The notes under the pieces were generated by a model that was given only the letters and a program-made list of their open reading frames with translations, was not told the DNA's origin and ran no database searches. Shown piece by piece: positions 1-6,702 of a stretch of 42,700 nt of DNA (positions are counted from its first letter, which is position 1; each line of letters starts with the position of its first letter). A program made the translations under genes and the position numbers. This DNA is from Thermoplasmata archaeon. GTDB lineage: Archaea > Thermoplasmatota > Thermoplasmata > Halarchaeoplasmatales > Halarchaeoplasmataceae. The stretch spans positions 1 through 42,700 of the forward strand of contig PUNG01000011.1 of NCBI GenBank assembly GCA_003551675.1. Direction: 5' to 3'.

Positions 1-1
1 G

Positions 2-127
2 GATGAAGAAGGTGTGGATGAAGAAGGTGTGGATGAAGAAGGTGTGGATGAAGAAGGTGTAGATGTGGAAGGTGTGGATGAAGAAGGTGTGGATGAAGAA
101 GGTGTGGATGAAGAAGTAAGCGAATGA
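2..127 (+). CDS. C-terminal end of an acidic DEEGV-repeat protein (partial)
   Basis: The reading frame is open from the left edge to a TGA at 125-127. It encodes 41 residues made of seven pentapeptides (DEEGV six times, DVEGV once) and a last DEEVSE. The DNA is a 15-base tandem repeat. Such acidic tails are usually disordered and often end cell-surface or scaffold proteins, but the main body of this protein lies outside the window, so no function can be given. The regular codon phase and clean stop make coding likely. Near-identical copies suggest recent expansion by slippage. Confidence 0.6.
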   Translation, partial: DEEGVDEEGVDEEGVDEEGVDVEGVDEEGVDEEGVDEEVSE

Positions 128-200
128 TCGAAGAAGATAGTCTGTAAGACTTCCTCTTCAACATCTTAATCATATCTGCAGATCTATGAAAATGTTAGGG

Positions 201-401
201 TTATGTTGTTGTTACTACAATATCTACGTATGGTTTTCGACCTCGTTTCTTCAACTTCGGAATCTCACCAGTTTCTCTGTATTTTTTAGCTAGTTGTTGA
301 ATACGGCGTTGGCTAATATCGAAATCTTTTGCCGCCTGTTTAGTAGATAATCCTTCTTCGAGGCACGCCCTGCTGTCAAAGATATTCTTAGAGAATTCCT
401 G
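201..401 (-). pseudogene. Remnant of a transposase/integrase-type helix-turn-helix domain
   Basis: On the minus strand the frame ending at TAA 201-203 reads about 66 residues. They include the HTH-like stretch LSTKQAAKDFDISQRRIQQL followed by an AKKYRETGEIPKLKKRGRKP linker. This pattern is typical of N-terminal HTH domains of archaeal integrase-core transposases. An in-frame stop (402-404) lies just upstream, no ATG, GTG or TTG opens the domain, and no catalytic domain follows. A TATA-like box (about 440-448) precedes it. I read it as a decayed insertion-element end. A small functional DNA-binding peptide is less likely because no start is visible. Confidence 0.55.
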
Positions 402-464
402 TTAGACTTGACGAAATTTTTGGAGAATAACACACGTCTATTTATATACGGCCTTGTTTTTTAA

Positions 465-483
465 GGGCTATCGTAGATAGCCC
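465..483. repeat. Perfect 8-bp inverted repeat (hairpin)
   Basis: GGGCTATC, a GTA loop, then GATAGCCC form a perfect 8-bp stem with a 3-base loop. It lies between the transposase remnant and tRNA-Leu and is followed on the plus strand by a T-rich stretch. It may be an insertion-element end or a transcription terminator. Confidence 0.5.
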
Positions 484-497
484 TACATGTTTTTAAT

Positions 498-518
498 GCA
501 TTTTTTTATCAAAAAAAT

Positions 519-520
<2 letters not shown>
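498..520 (-). terminator. T-tract / inverted repeat at the 3' end of tRNA-Leu
   Basis: GCATTTTTTT and AAAAAAATGC face each other across a 3-base centre, the last two bases being the tRNA 3' end. On the minus strand this gives a seven-T run right after the tRNA, as expected for archaeal termination. Confidence 0.5.
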
Positions 521-602
<82 letters not shown>

Positions 603-645
603 ATTATGAGCGAGCCCTGCGTGTTAGTAATTTCTTCGAAACTCG

Positions 646-656
646 CAATATTTAAC
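646..656 (-). promoter_or_regulatory. Probable TATA box of tRNA-Leu
   Basis: The minus strand reads GTTAAATATTG about 45 bases upstream of the mature tRNA 5' end, which allows a leader of about 20 nt to be trimmed. The rest of the 603-709 gap holds no recognisable feature. Confidence 0.4.
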
Positions 657-709
657 ATCGTGCCTCATGATCGGCGATCTTGAAAATTAAAGGATGATCA
701 ATTTTGCAT

Positions 710-1546
710 CTATATGGATTCGCTCATCTCTGCGATCTCGTCGAACTTCCCCTTAAGTATCTGAAGACCCTCTTTTAAAACCTCTTCAGAAGTTAAAGAG
801 CCGTCGGTCTCGAAAGTGAGTATGAATTTATCTTCTCGACCACTCACATCTATAGCACCTGGAGCACAAACTTCTTCGCAGAGAGAACAGAACTTACATC
901 CTTCAAGATCTGCTATGATGAGTTCTTCGTCTTCTATATCTAGAACTTCTTTAGGACAGCTTTCTACACACTCCCCACATAGATTACAAGAGTCTTGGTC
1001 TATCTCTATTTCCGGGTAATATTTGTATGCTACACCGTTGGTGGGCTGCCATTTTGCATGTTGTTTAGCTGTGCCCAACTCCGCAGTAGCGTAGATCAGT
1101 AACGCCTGCGTGTCGTCTAGTTTTACTAGAGGGATAAGGTCGTCCACGGGTCTAAGATCGTTTTCGCCTACAGGGATCAAGTCGCCGGAATAGACCGTAC
1201 AGGGTCCCTTTTTATTCAAACTGTAGATGATGGTACAATTGGGACATCCTTCTCCTTCGCACTCGTCGCATCGGTCTCTAAAATCGAACAGTTCTAGGTC
1301 AGTAGGTATGGGAAGCATACCCAACCGATGTGCGATGATCTCATCGAATAAAGGTGCGGAGCTTTCGTATTCTTTATCCTCCATTTCATCCCCTATGGTA
1401 CCAAGATGGAATTCTATATCCTCTATGGCCAGTTTAGGTACGTCTGCGATCAACACCCTTCTCAGAGCGTTCACCATGGGTGGATTGGTATTCGATACCA
1501 ATAATTTGGCCTCTCTATCCTTCAATATTTTAACTTCTATATCCAT
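710..1546 (-). CDS. rpoD: DNA-directed RNA polymerase subunit D (Rpo3), two-cluster type
   Basis: This is the archaeal alpha-like assembly subunit that dimerises with Rpo11 to nucleate RNA polymerase. The N-terminal alpha-like domain is clear (NALRRVLIADVP, then HRLGMLPIPTD). A Cys quartet at residues 93, 96, 101 and 104 may bind metal. A ferredoxin-like insertion holds eight Cys at 187, 190, 193, 197 and 217, 220, 223, 227, enough for two [4Fe-4S] clusters; many archaea keep one or none. I start at ATG 1546 (278 residues). A GTG 45 bases upstream lies inside rps11 and adds residues not expected for the family. It is the last gene of the rps13-rps4-rps11-rpoD operon and ends with TAG. Confidence 0.95.
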   Translation of the reverse strand: MDIEVKILKDREAKLLVSNTNPPMVNALRRVLIADVPKLAIEDIEFHLGTIGDEMEDKEYESSAPLFDEIIAHRLGMLPIPTDLELFDFRDRCDECEGEGCPNCTIIYSLNKKGPCTVYSGDLIPVGENDLRPVDDLIPLVKLDDTQALLIYATAELGTAKQHAKWQPTNGVAYKYYPEIEIDQDSCNLCGECVESCPKEVLDIEDEELIIADLEGCKFCSLCEEVCAPGAIDVSGREDKFILTFETDGSLTSEEVLKEGLQILKGKFDEIAEMSESI

Positions 1547-1565
1547 CTTTTCACTTTTTGATATT

Positions 1566-1949
1566 TTATACCCGTCTGCCTCTTCTTCCACCCTTGGGTC
1601 TGGTGGAATCGTGCGGCACAGGGGTCACATCCTCTATCGTACCTATCTTTACTCCGGATCGAGCGAACGCCCGGATCGCCGCCTGTGAGCCGGGACCGGG
1701 TGATTTGGACTTATTACCACCGGGTGCTCTGACCTTCACATGTAGCTTAGTTATCCCTTTTTCTTTCACGTCGTTCACCGCTTTTTGAGCAGCTCCCATG
1801 GCGGCGTACGGAGACGCTTGGTCTTTGTCCTGTCTTACCACCATGCCTCCTGAACATCTAGCCAAGGTTTCGGCTCCCGTTATATCGGTGATGGTTATGA
1901 CCACATTGTTGTAAGATGCGTATACGTGTGCTATACCCCATTTACCCAT
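1566..1949 (-). CDS. rps11: 30S ribosomal protein S11 (uS11)
   Basis: A 127-residue protein of normal family length. uS11 sits on the small-subunit platform and binds 16S rRNA near the mRNA exit site. The start [18 protein letters not shown], the central [17 protein letters not shown] and the basic C-terminus with KGGRRGRR are family hallmarks. The start is ATG 1949, with GGAGG provided by the end of rps4 just upstream. It is tightly packed in the operon, 5 bases after rps4 and about 20 bases before the preferred rpoD start. Confidence 0.97.
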   Translation of the reverse strand: MGKWGIAHVYASYNNVVITITDITGAETLARCSGGMVVRQDKDQASPYAAMGAAQKAVNDVKEKGITKLHVKVRAPGGNKSKSPGPGSQAAIRAFARSGVKIGTIEDVTPVPHDSTRPKGGRRGRRV

Positions 1950-1954
1950 GATTT

Positions 1955-2551
1955 CTACCTCCTATTTCTGAAATTTTTTTCTTTTTCTTTTTTGATCATA
2001 TCGCTTATATGCGTCGGAGTGACTTCTTCTTCAGGTCTCTCCGGGTGGAGTTCGTCCGAGATCGGAGAATTCGAATAATAGCCGATGGTAGGTTCCTCTT
2101 CTTTATCCACTACGTACCCCGGGACCGTAACCTTTCTTCCATCTACGGATATGTGTCCATGGATTATGAACTGTCTGGCCTGCCGTGGCGTATGGGCTAA
2201 ACCCTTATGGTAAACAAGCGTCTGGAGCCTTCTGTTCAAGATGTTCTCGATACTAAGGCTGAGTACGTCGTTGAGTTCATGCTCCTGTCCCTTCAGATAT
2301 CCTTTTTTAGTCAGCCTATCCAAAAGTTTTTCCATCTCTTCCGTGGCTTGTTTCTCCCCATACCTTAAACGTGCTTGAAGATTCCTAGCCTGGGCCCGTA
2401 TATTCTTCAAAACGGACCGGGCCTTCCAATATTCCTTCTTGTTCTTTAAGGCGTAGTGCATTATGTAATCGTTCTCTTCCTTGATCCTATCTTCCTGCCA
2501 AGGATGAGCGGGTTTCGCGTACTTCTTTCTACTGAATTTCGGGTCTCCCAT
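1955..2551 (-). CDS. rps4: 30S ribosomal protein S4 (uS4)
   Basis: A 198-residue archaeal-length uS4, a primary 16S rRNA binder that starts 30S assembly. The N-terminus ([17 protein letters not shown]) is typical of archaeal and eukaryotic S4/S9e. The S4 RNA-binding domain lies around residues 105-160 ([20 protein letters not shown], then [13 protein letters not shown]). The start is ATG 2551, preceded by GGTGATC that overlaps the end of rps13. The C-terminal tail is Lys/Arg/Glu rich. It lies 10 bases after rps13. Confidence 0.97.
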   Translation of the reverse strand: MGDPKFSRKKYAKPAHPWQEDRIKEENDYIMHYALKNKKEYWKARSVLKNIRAQARNLQARLRYGEKQATEEMEKLLDRLTKKGYLKGQEHELNDVLSLSIENILNRRLQTLVYHKGLAHTPRQARQFIIHGHISVDGRKVTVPGYVVDKEEEPTIGYYSNSPISDELHPERPEEEVTPTHISDMIKKEKEKNFRNRR

Positions 2552-2561
2552 CGATGATCAC

Positions 2562-3050
2562 CTAGTCTTTATCAGCTTTTTGAGCTTTCGCAAGTTTCTT
2601 TTCCACGCCGAGCTCCATACCGGTTCTTCCGTTGGATTTGGTCCTTTGCCCTCTCACTTTGTGTCCTCTCTCGTGCCTTATGCCTTTGTAGCAGCTTATC
2701 TTTTGCATCCTATTGATGTCTTCCCGCAGAACGGTATCGAGTTCGTTTTTGAGCACGTGTTCGTCTTTTCCAGTGACAGGATCTCTTTTACGGTTTACCG
2801 CCCAAGAAGGTACGTTTTCACAAACCTTGTCTAGACCTTCTTTGAGCTCTTCTATGGCTTCGTCTTCCAAGCGACCTATCTTCTCAGTTGGATCGATATC
2901 AGTGGAGTTCACGACCATCTCGGCTACCCTGATACCTACTCCCTTGATGTCTTTCAGAGCGTAGGTTACAGGTTTGTTCCCATCAAGGTCCGTATTTTTC
3001 ATACGGACGATGTATTTGAATTCTTCATCTTCTTTCTCTTTTTCAGGCAA
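2562..3050 (-). CDS. rps13: 30S ribosomal protein S13 (uS13)
   Basis: A 162-residue archaeal-length uS13, a head protein that contacts 5S/23S rRNA and tRNA. The N-terminal H2TH-like region (ALKDIKGVGIRVAEMVV) and the C-terminal signature (CYKGIRHERGHKVRGQRTKS) are clear. The start is TTG 3050, supported by a GGAGG at 3058-3062 seven bases away; no ATG fits. It is the first gene of the ribosomal/RNA polymerase operon, with a TATA box about 85 bases upstream. Confidence 0.97.
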   Translation of the reverse strand: MPEKEKEDEEFKYIVRMKNTDLDGNKPVTYALKDIKGVGIRVAEMVVNSTDIDPTEKIGRLEDEAIEELKEGLDKVCENVPSWAVNRKRDPVTGKDEHVLKNELDTVLREDINRMQKISCYKGIRHERGHKVRGQRTKSNGRTGMELGVEKKLAKAQKADKD

Positions 3051-3131
3051 AGTATTTCCTCCATTAATTTAGTGGAAATCTATTGATATGGCATACTACT
3101 CAGATGCGTGGTTTGGCTTAAGATTCCAAGT

Positions 3132-3140
3132 GATATAAAA
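3132..3140 (-). promoter_or_regulatory. TATA box of the rps13-rps4-rps11-rpoD operon
   Basis: The minus strand reads TTTTATATC. Transcription would begin about 25 bases downstream, near 3107, leaving a leader of about 55 nt that includes the GGAGG for the TTG start of rps13. Confidence 0.6.
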
Positions 3141-3178
3141 GGGTTGCCCTTTACCAAATCCGCTAAGGAACGTATTTT

Positions 3179-3769
3179 TCATCTACTCCCGTGAAAACCT
3201 TTACCTATGACGTACATCTCGGAACTAGACTCCCTAGAGGCTTGGGGTGAATGACCCTGGACGAAATCGAACGACTTTTTTACCTGATCCATGAACTCTT
3301 TAAAATCCTCTCCTTGGAACACCTTCACCACGAAGTTCCCTCCGTCTTTTAAGGTTAGATAAGAAAATTTCAACGCATGGCGAGCTAGGAAAACTGACCT
3401 GGCATGATCCATACTATAGTTACCTGTTATGTTAGGTGACATGTCGCTGATCACGACGTCTACATCTCCGGCTATGATGGAGATCCTTCTAACAAAATTC
3501 TCATCCGTTACGTCGCCTTTATGAAAACTCACGCCTTGGATATCTCTCATCCTCTCCTTGTCAACGGCCAAAACGTTACCTTCCCCCACCATATCCACGG
3601 CATATTCGCTCCAGCCGCCGGGTGAAGCGCCTAGGTCCACAACCACGTCTCCATTTTTGAATATATTGAATCTTTCATCGATCTGCTTCAGCTTGTAGAC
3701 CGCACGGGACCTATATCCTTCCTCCTTTGCTCTGTGATAGTAACCGTCTTTCCTTTTGTAGGGCGCCAT
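3179..3769 (-). CDS. rlmE: 23S rRNA (uridine-2'-O-)methyltransferase, RlmE/FtsJ family
   Basis: An S-adenosylmethionine-dependent 2'-O-methyltransferase of the RlmE/FtsJ family, expected to act on the 23S A-loop uridine. From ATG 3769 it has 196 residues. SRAVYKLKQID holds the first catalytic Lys, VVDLGASPGGWSEY is the SAM-binding motif, ISDMSPNITG holds the Asp, NFVVKVFQG the second Lys and SSSEMYVIG the Glu, completing the K-D-K-E tetrad. I prefer ATG 3769 over a GTG 33 bases upstream because MAPYKRKDGYYHRAK is the family start. A TATA-like TTTAAGTA near 3795 would make this start leaderless. It lies downstream of the Sm-like gene. Confidence 0.93.
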   Translation of the reverse strand: MAPYKRKDGYYHRAKEEGYRSRAVYKLKQIDERFNIFKNGDVVVDLGASPGGWSEYAVDMVGEGNVLAVDKERMRDIQGVSFHKGDVTDENFVRRISIIAGDVDVVISDMSPNITGNYSMDHARSVFLARHALKFSYLTLKDGGNFVVKVFQGEDFKEFMDQVKKSFDFVQGHSPQASRESSSEMYVIGKGFHGSR

Positions 3770-3814
3770 GATAAAAATTAAACCATGGTGGTACTTAAAC
3801 ACTGACCCAAAAAC

Positions 3815-4153
3815 TCACATGGACAAAAAGGCCTCGTCCCTCGAATAGATCAACGCTCTTTTTTCCGCAGCTTTCTGCGACTTCCAGGGCCAGACCCTAA
3901 GCACGTGTTCCACCCGTATATATACTTCGTCGAGATCGACATGAGTCCAATCCACATAACCCATCTTCTTTTTTTCACCTGGATCCTCCCACTCGATCTC
4001 TTCCGATGGAGCTTGATAAACGTCCTTCAGTATCAAAGTATCCTTGTCTAAACTTTTTAACGACCCTAATAGAGCTAATCCGTCATCCATCACTACGACT
4101 ATCCTTTTCCCTACCAATTTTTTCAATCTTTTTTCCAAGATATCTCCTACCAT
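3815..4153 (-). CDS. Sm-like (LSM) domain protein
   Basis: A 112-residue protein with an Sm-type fold. The Sm1-like segment is LEKRLKKLVGKRIVVVMDDG followed by GSLKSLDKDTLILKDV. The Sm2-like strand is VYIRVEHVLRVWPW. Between them lies an acidic, Lys-containing insertion of about 25 residues (EEIEWEDPGEKKK). Sm-like proteins form RNA-binding rings; this one is longer and more divergent than the core archaeal SmAP1. The start is ATG 4153. The upstream TTG 4180 lies only about 4 bases past the TATA-like box at 4184-4193, so it would not be transcribed from it. It sits upstream of rlmE, which suggests an RNA-related pair. Confidence 0.78.
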   Translation of the reverse strand: MVGDILEKRLKKLVGKRIVVVMDDGLALLGSLKSLDKDTLILKDVYQAPSEEIEWEDPGEKKKMGYVDWTHVDLDEVYIRVEHVLRVWPWKSQKAAEKRALIYSRDEAFLSM

Positions 4154-4183
4154 ATATATCCCTATCTTAACATGGCTCAAGAC

Positions 4184-4225
4184 CTATATGTAAATTTTGT
4201 AGTAGATAGGGCGGAAAATTTTTAA
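4184..4225. promoter_or_regulatory. Divergent promoter region between the LSM gene and the Cys-rich gene
   Basis: On the minus strand CATATAGG-like bases (4184-4193) lie about 30 bases before ATG 4153. On the plus strand AAAATTTTTAATC (4213-4225) lies about 30 bases before ATG 4250. Both spacings fit leaderless or nearly leaderless transcripts. Confidence 0.5.
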
Positions 4226-4249
4226 TCAAAAGAGAGCATTGGTAGTTTG

Positions 4250-4567
4250 ATGAGATCTCAAGACGTGTTCGAAAGGGTCATAGACGTTATAGAAAAAGTC
4301 AGGGAACCCGGTGAGAAGCCGGAAGAGGATCTGTATGCCTTAGACGAGTTCGTTTGTGATCTTTGCCAGGGAGTAAAGAAAAGGGAAGAGATCACCCAAT
4401 GCGGCTTCTGTGGAAGATGGGTCTGTAAAGAAAAAGATGACGAGAAGGCGAAAAAGGATTGTTGGGATGAAGAGCTCAAGGCATGTGAAAGCTGCAGCGG
4501 ATTGATATTATTGGCTGAGAAAGGTGACCTTAAAGGAAAAGAAAAAGAGGGCGAACAAAATGACTGA
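4250..4567 (+). CDS. Small Cys-rich putative zinc-binding protein, unknown function
   Basis: A protein of 105 residues. Its central part holds CDLC, CGFCGRWVC, a lone Cys-Trp pair and CESC, spaced as in cross-brace zinc fingers (the middle resembles AN1/FYVE-type Cys clusters). I do not recognise the family. The N-terminus (about 40 residues) and C-terminus are highly charged. ATG 4250 follows an in-frame TTG; the TATA box about 30 bases upstream suggests leaderless translation. Its last bases overlap the start of the next gene by 8 bases (ATGACTGA), so the two are probably translationally coupled. Confidence 0.75.
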   Translation: MRSQDVFERVIDVIEKVREPGEKPEEDLYALDEFVCDLCQGVKKREEITQCGFCGRWVCKEKDDEKAKKDCWDEELKACESCSGLILLAEKGDLKGKEKEGEQND

Positions 4568-4760
4568 ATTAGACGAGAACATAAAAAGTTTAGAATGGGA
4601 TAAAAGACTGAACGATGTCAGATTTGGAAGCGCAAAAGAAGAAGAAAAGGCGGCTATGCAGAAAAGTACTTTGGAGATATTGATAGCTTTCTTCATCGGG
4701 CTGCTGCTCGGTTTGGTGATCGGGAGCATAATCATACCACTTCTAGCAGGTCTGTTCTAA
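4560..4760 (+). CDS. Small tail-anchored membrane protein, unknown function
   Basis: A 66-residue protein. The first 35 residues are charged and probably helical and cytoplasmic. The last 27 form one hydrophobic segment (LEILIAFFIGLLLGLVIGSI...), which predicts a C-terminal membrane anchor. I choose ATG 4560, which overlaps the stop of the Cys-rich gene by 8 bases. An earlier frame start at 4524 would lie deep within that gene. The coupling suggests the membrane protein may recruit or partner the zinc-binding protein. thrS follows 12 bases later. Confidence 0.72.
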   Translation: MTELDENIKSLEWDKRLNDVRFGSAKEEEKAAMQKSTLEILIAFFIGLLLGLVIGSIIIPLLAGLF

Positions 4761-4772
4761 AAGGTGATGCGG

Positions 4773-6665
4773 ATGAAAATACTGTTGATACATTCGGATT
4801 TCCTGAGATACAAAGTTAAGAAAAAAACTCCCGTAGCCGAAGATATAGAGGAACATATGAAGAAGGGTGAGATGGAAGAATGTCTCTCGGTTTTCACGGC
4901 GGTGGAAGAAAAGGACCAGGGCAAAGTAGAAAAGGTGGTAGAGCAGGGAGTAAGGGAAATAAAAGATACCGCTAAACAACTGGATGTCCAAAAGATAATG
5001 ATCTATCCCTACGCGCACTTGAGTTCGGAGCTAGGAGATCCTGATACGGCCATAGAGGTGCTTAAGGGTTTAGAAGAAAATTTAGAAAAGGACTATACGG
5101 TACATAGGTCTCCCTTCGGCTGGTACAAAGCCTTCCAGCTAAGCTGTAAAGGTCATCCTCTCTCGGAATTGTCGAAAGAGATAGCTGTCGAGGAGGAAGA
5201 AAAGCAAGTGGTTTCAAAGGCATTGGAAGCGGAAAAAACCCTTGAATCACGCTGGGGTATACTCGAGGAAGACGGAACCTTTCACCGATTAGAAATCCAA
5301 GGAAACAAAGTTGAAGGTTACGATTTTGAAGGTCAAAAAAACCTGAAGGATTTCGCCGTGTACGAAGCGGGAGAAAAAGAAAAAGGAGGTATGGAACCGC
5401 CGCACATAGAGTTGATGAAAAAACACGAGATGGTGGATTACGAACCCGGTTCGGATCCCGGGAACCTAAGGTACTACCCCAAGGGAAGGATGATCAAAGG
5501 ACTGCTGGAAGAGTTCGTGAGTCAGAAAACAAGAGAGTACGGGGCCATGGAGATAGAGTCTCCAATAATGTATGACATGGAGCACCCCACTCTCAAAAAA
5601 TATCTTGATAGATTCCCTGAAAGGCAGTATCAGATAAGCACGCCGGATAAAGATGTTTTTCTACGTTTCGCCGCATGCTTCGGTCAATTCTTGATGGGGC
5701 ACGATATGACCATCTCGTATAGGCAACTCCCCATAAGATTGTACGAGCTCACAAGATACTCTTTCCGCATGGAACAGAGAGGCGAACTATCAGGTCTTCG
5801 AAGGTTGAGAGCATTCACCATGCCAGACAGCCATGCGCTCTGTAAAGATATAGAGCAAGCAAAGGAAGAGATGATGATCAGGATGGACTTGGCCATCGAT
5901 ATATTGAACCACGTTGGGATAGACGTACCCGGTAAACTAGAATTGGGCATCAGGTGTACTGAAGATTACTACCAAGAAAACAAAGATCAACTGGTGCAGT
6001 TCGTAAAGAATTACGGCAAACCGGCCCTGGTCGAGATATGGGACGACAAGTTCTTTTATTACATTTTGAAATACGAATTCAACTATATAGATCAGTCCGG
6101 AAGAGCTAGTGCATTGGTCACGGACCAATTGGACGTCGAAAACTCAAAGAGGTATGGTATGACCTATGTAGACGAAGACGGCGCCGAAAAACATCCATAT
6201 CTCCTACATCTTTCACCCAGCGGAGCCATCGAAAGAGTTTTTTTCGCTCTGCTAGAAGATGCAGCCCTGGATGAAGCAAAAGGGGAAAAACCACGATTCC
6301 CTTACTGGCTGGCACCAACTCAGGTCAGATTCGTACCTGTCTCGGACCAACAGTTGGACTACATCGAAGAACTCGTAAAAGATCTCCAGCAAGAGAATAT
6401 CAGGATAGACGTAGACGATACGGACAGAACGGTAGGAAAGAAGATAAGACAGGCGGAACAAGAGTGGGTACCCTTCGTTGCCGTGATAGGTCCCAAAGAG
6501 ATCGAAAGCAAAAAACTTTCAGTAAGGATAAGAGGAGAAGAGAAAGAAAAAGAGATGGACCTAGACGAGTTGAAAGAGATACTCAAAGAGAAACAGGAGA
6601 ACATGCCTTTCAGAGAGATACCTTTACCAACCTACCTGACCAAAAGACCCACCTTCCTAGGTTGA
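4773..6665 (+). CDS. thrS: Threonyl-tRNA synthetase, archaeal type
   Basis: Charges tRNA-Thr with threonine. The 630-residue protein begins MKILLIHSDFLRYKVKKKTP, the start of the archaeal N-terminal editing domain (about residues 1-140, D-aminoacyl-tRNA-deacylase fold, removes Ser-tRNA-Thr). The class II core follows, with motif 2 around YRQLPIRLYELTRYSFRMEQ, then LRRLRAFTMPDSHALC. The Cys in RFAACFGQ, the His in PDSHA and a His near HLSPSGAIER are the expected zinc ligands. The C-terminal anticodon-binding domain is about residues 525-620. ATG 4773 is set by AAGGTGAT seven bases upstream; the in-frame GTG 4764 and ATG 4767 overlap that site. Confidence 0.96.
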   Translation: MKILLIHSDFLRYKVKKKTPVAEDIEEHMKKGEMEECLSVFTAVEEKDQGKVEKVVEQGVREIKDTAKQLDVQKIMIYPYAHLSSELGDPDTAIEVLKGLEENLEKDYTVHRSPFGWYKAFQLSCKGHPLSELSKEIAVEEEEKQVVSKALEAEKTLESRWGILEEDGTFHRLEIQGNKVEGYDFEGQKNLKDFAVYEAGEKEKGGMEPPHIELMKKHEMVDYEPGSDPGNLRYYPKGRMIKGLLEEFVSQKTREYGAMEIESPIMYDMEHPTLKKYLDRFPERQYQISTPDKDVFLRFAACFGQFLMGHDMTISYRQLPIRLYELTRYSFRMEQRGELSGLRRLRAFTMPDSHALCKDIEQAKEEMMIRMDLAIDILNHVGIDVPGKLELGIRCTEDYYQENKDQLVQFVKNYGKPALVEIWDDKFFYYILKYEFNYIDQSGRASALVTDQLDVENSKRYGMTYVDEDGAEKHPYLLHLSPSGAIERVFFALLEDAALDEAKGEKPRFPYWLAPTQVRFVPVSDQQLDYIEELVKDLQQENIRIDVDDTDRTVGKKIRQAEQEWVPFVAVIGPKEIESKKLSVRIRGEEKEKEMDLDELKEILKEKQENMPFREIPLPTYLTKRPTFLG

Positions 6666-6702
6666 TTATATTCACCTCTGTCAACAAGACATAAATAGAT
6701 TG

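Noticed and set aside
1547-1591. GTG start giving a 293-residue Rpo3
   Set aside because: It lies inside rps11 and adds 15 residues not expected in the family; ATG 1546 begins the conserved domain.
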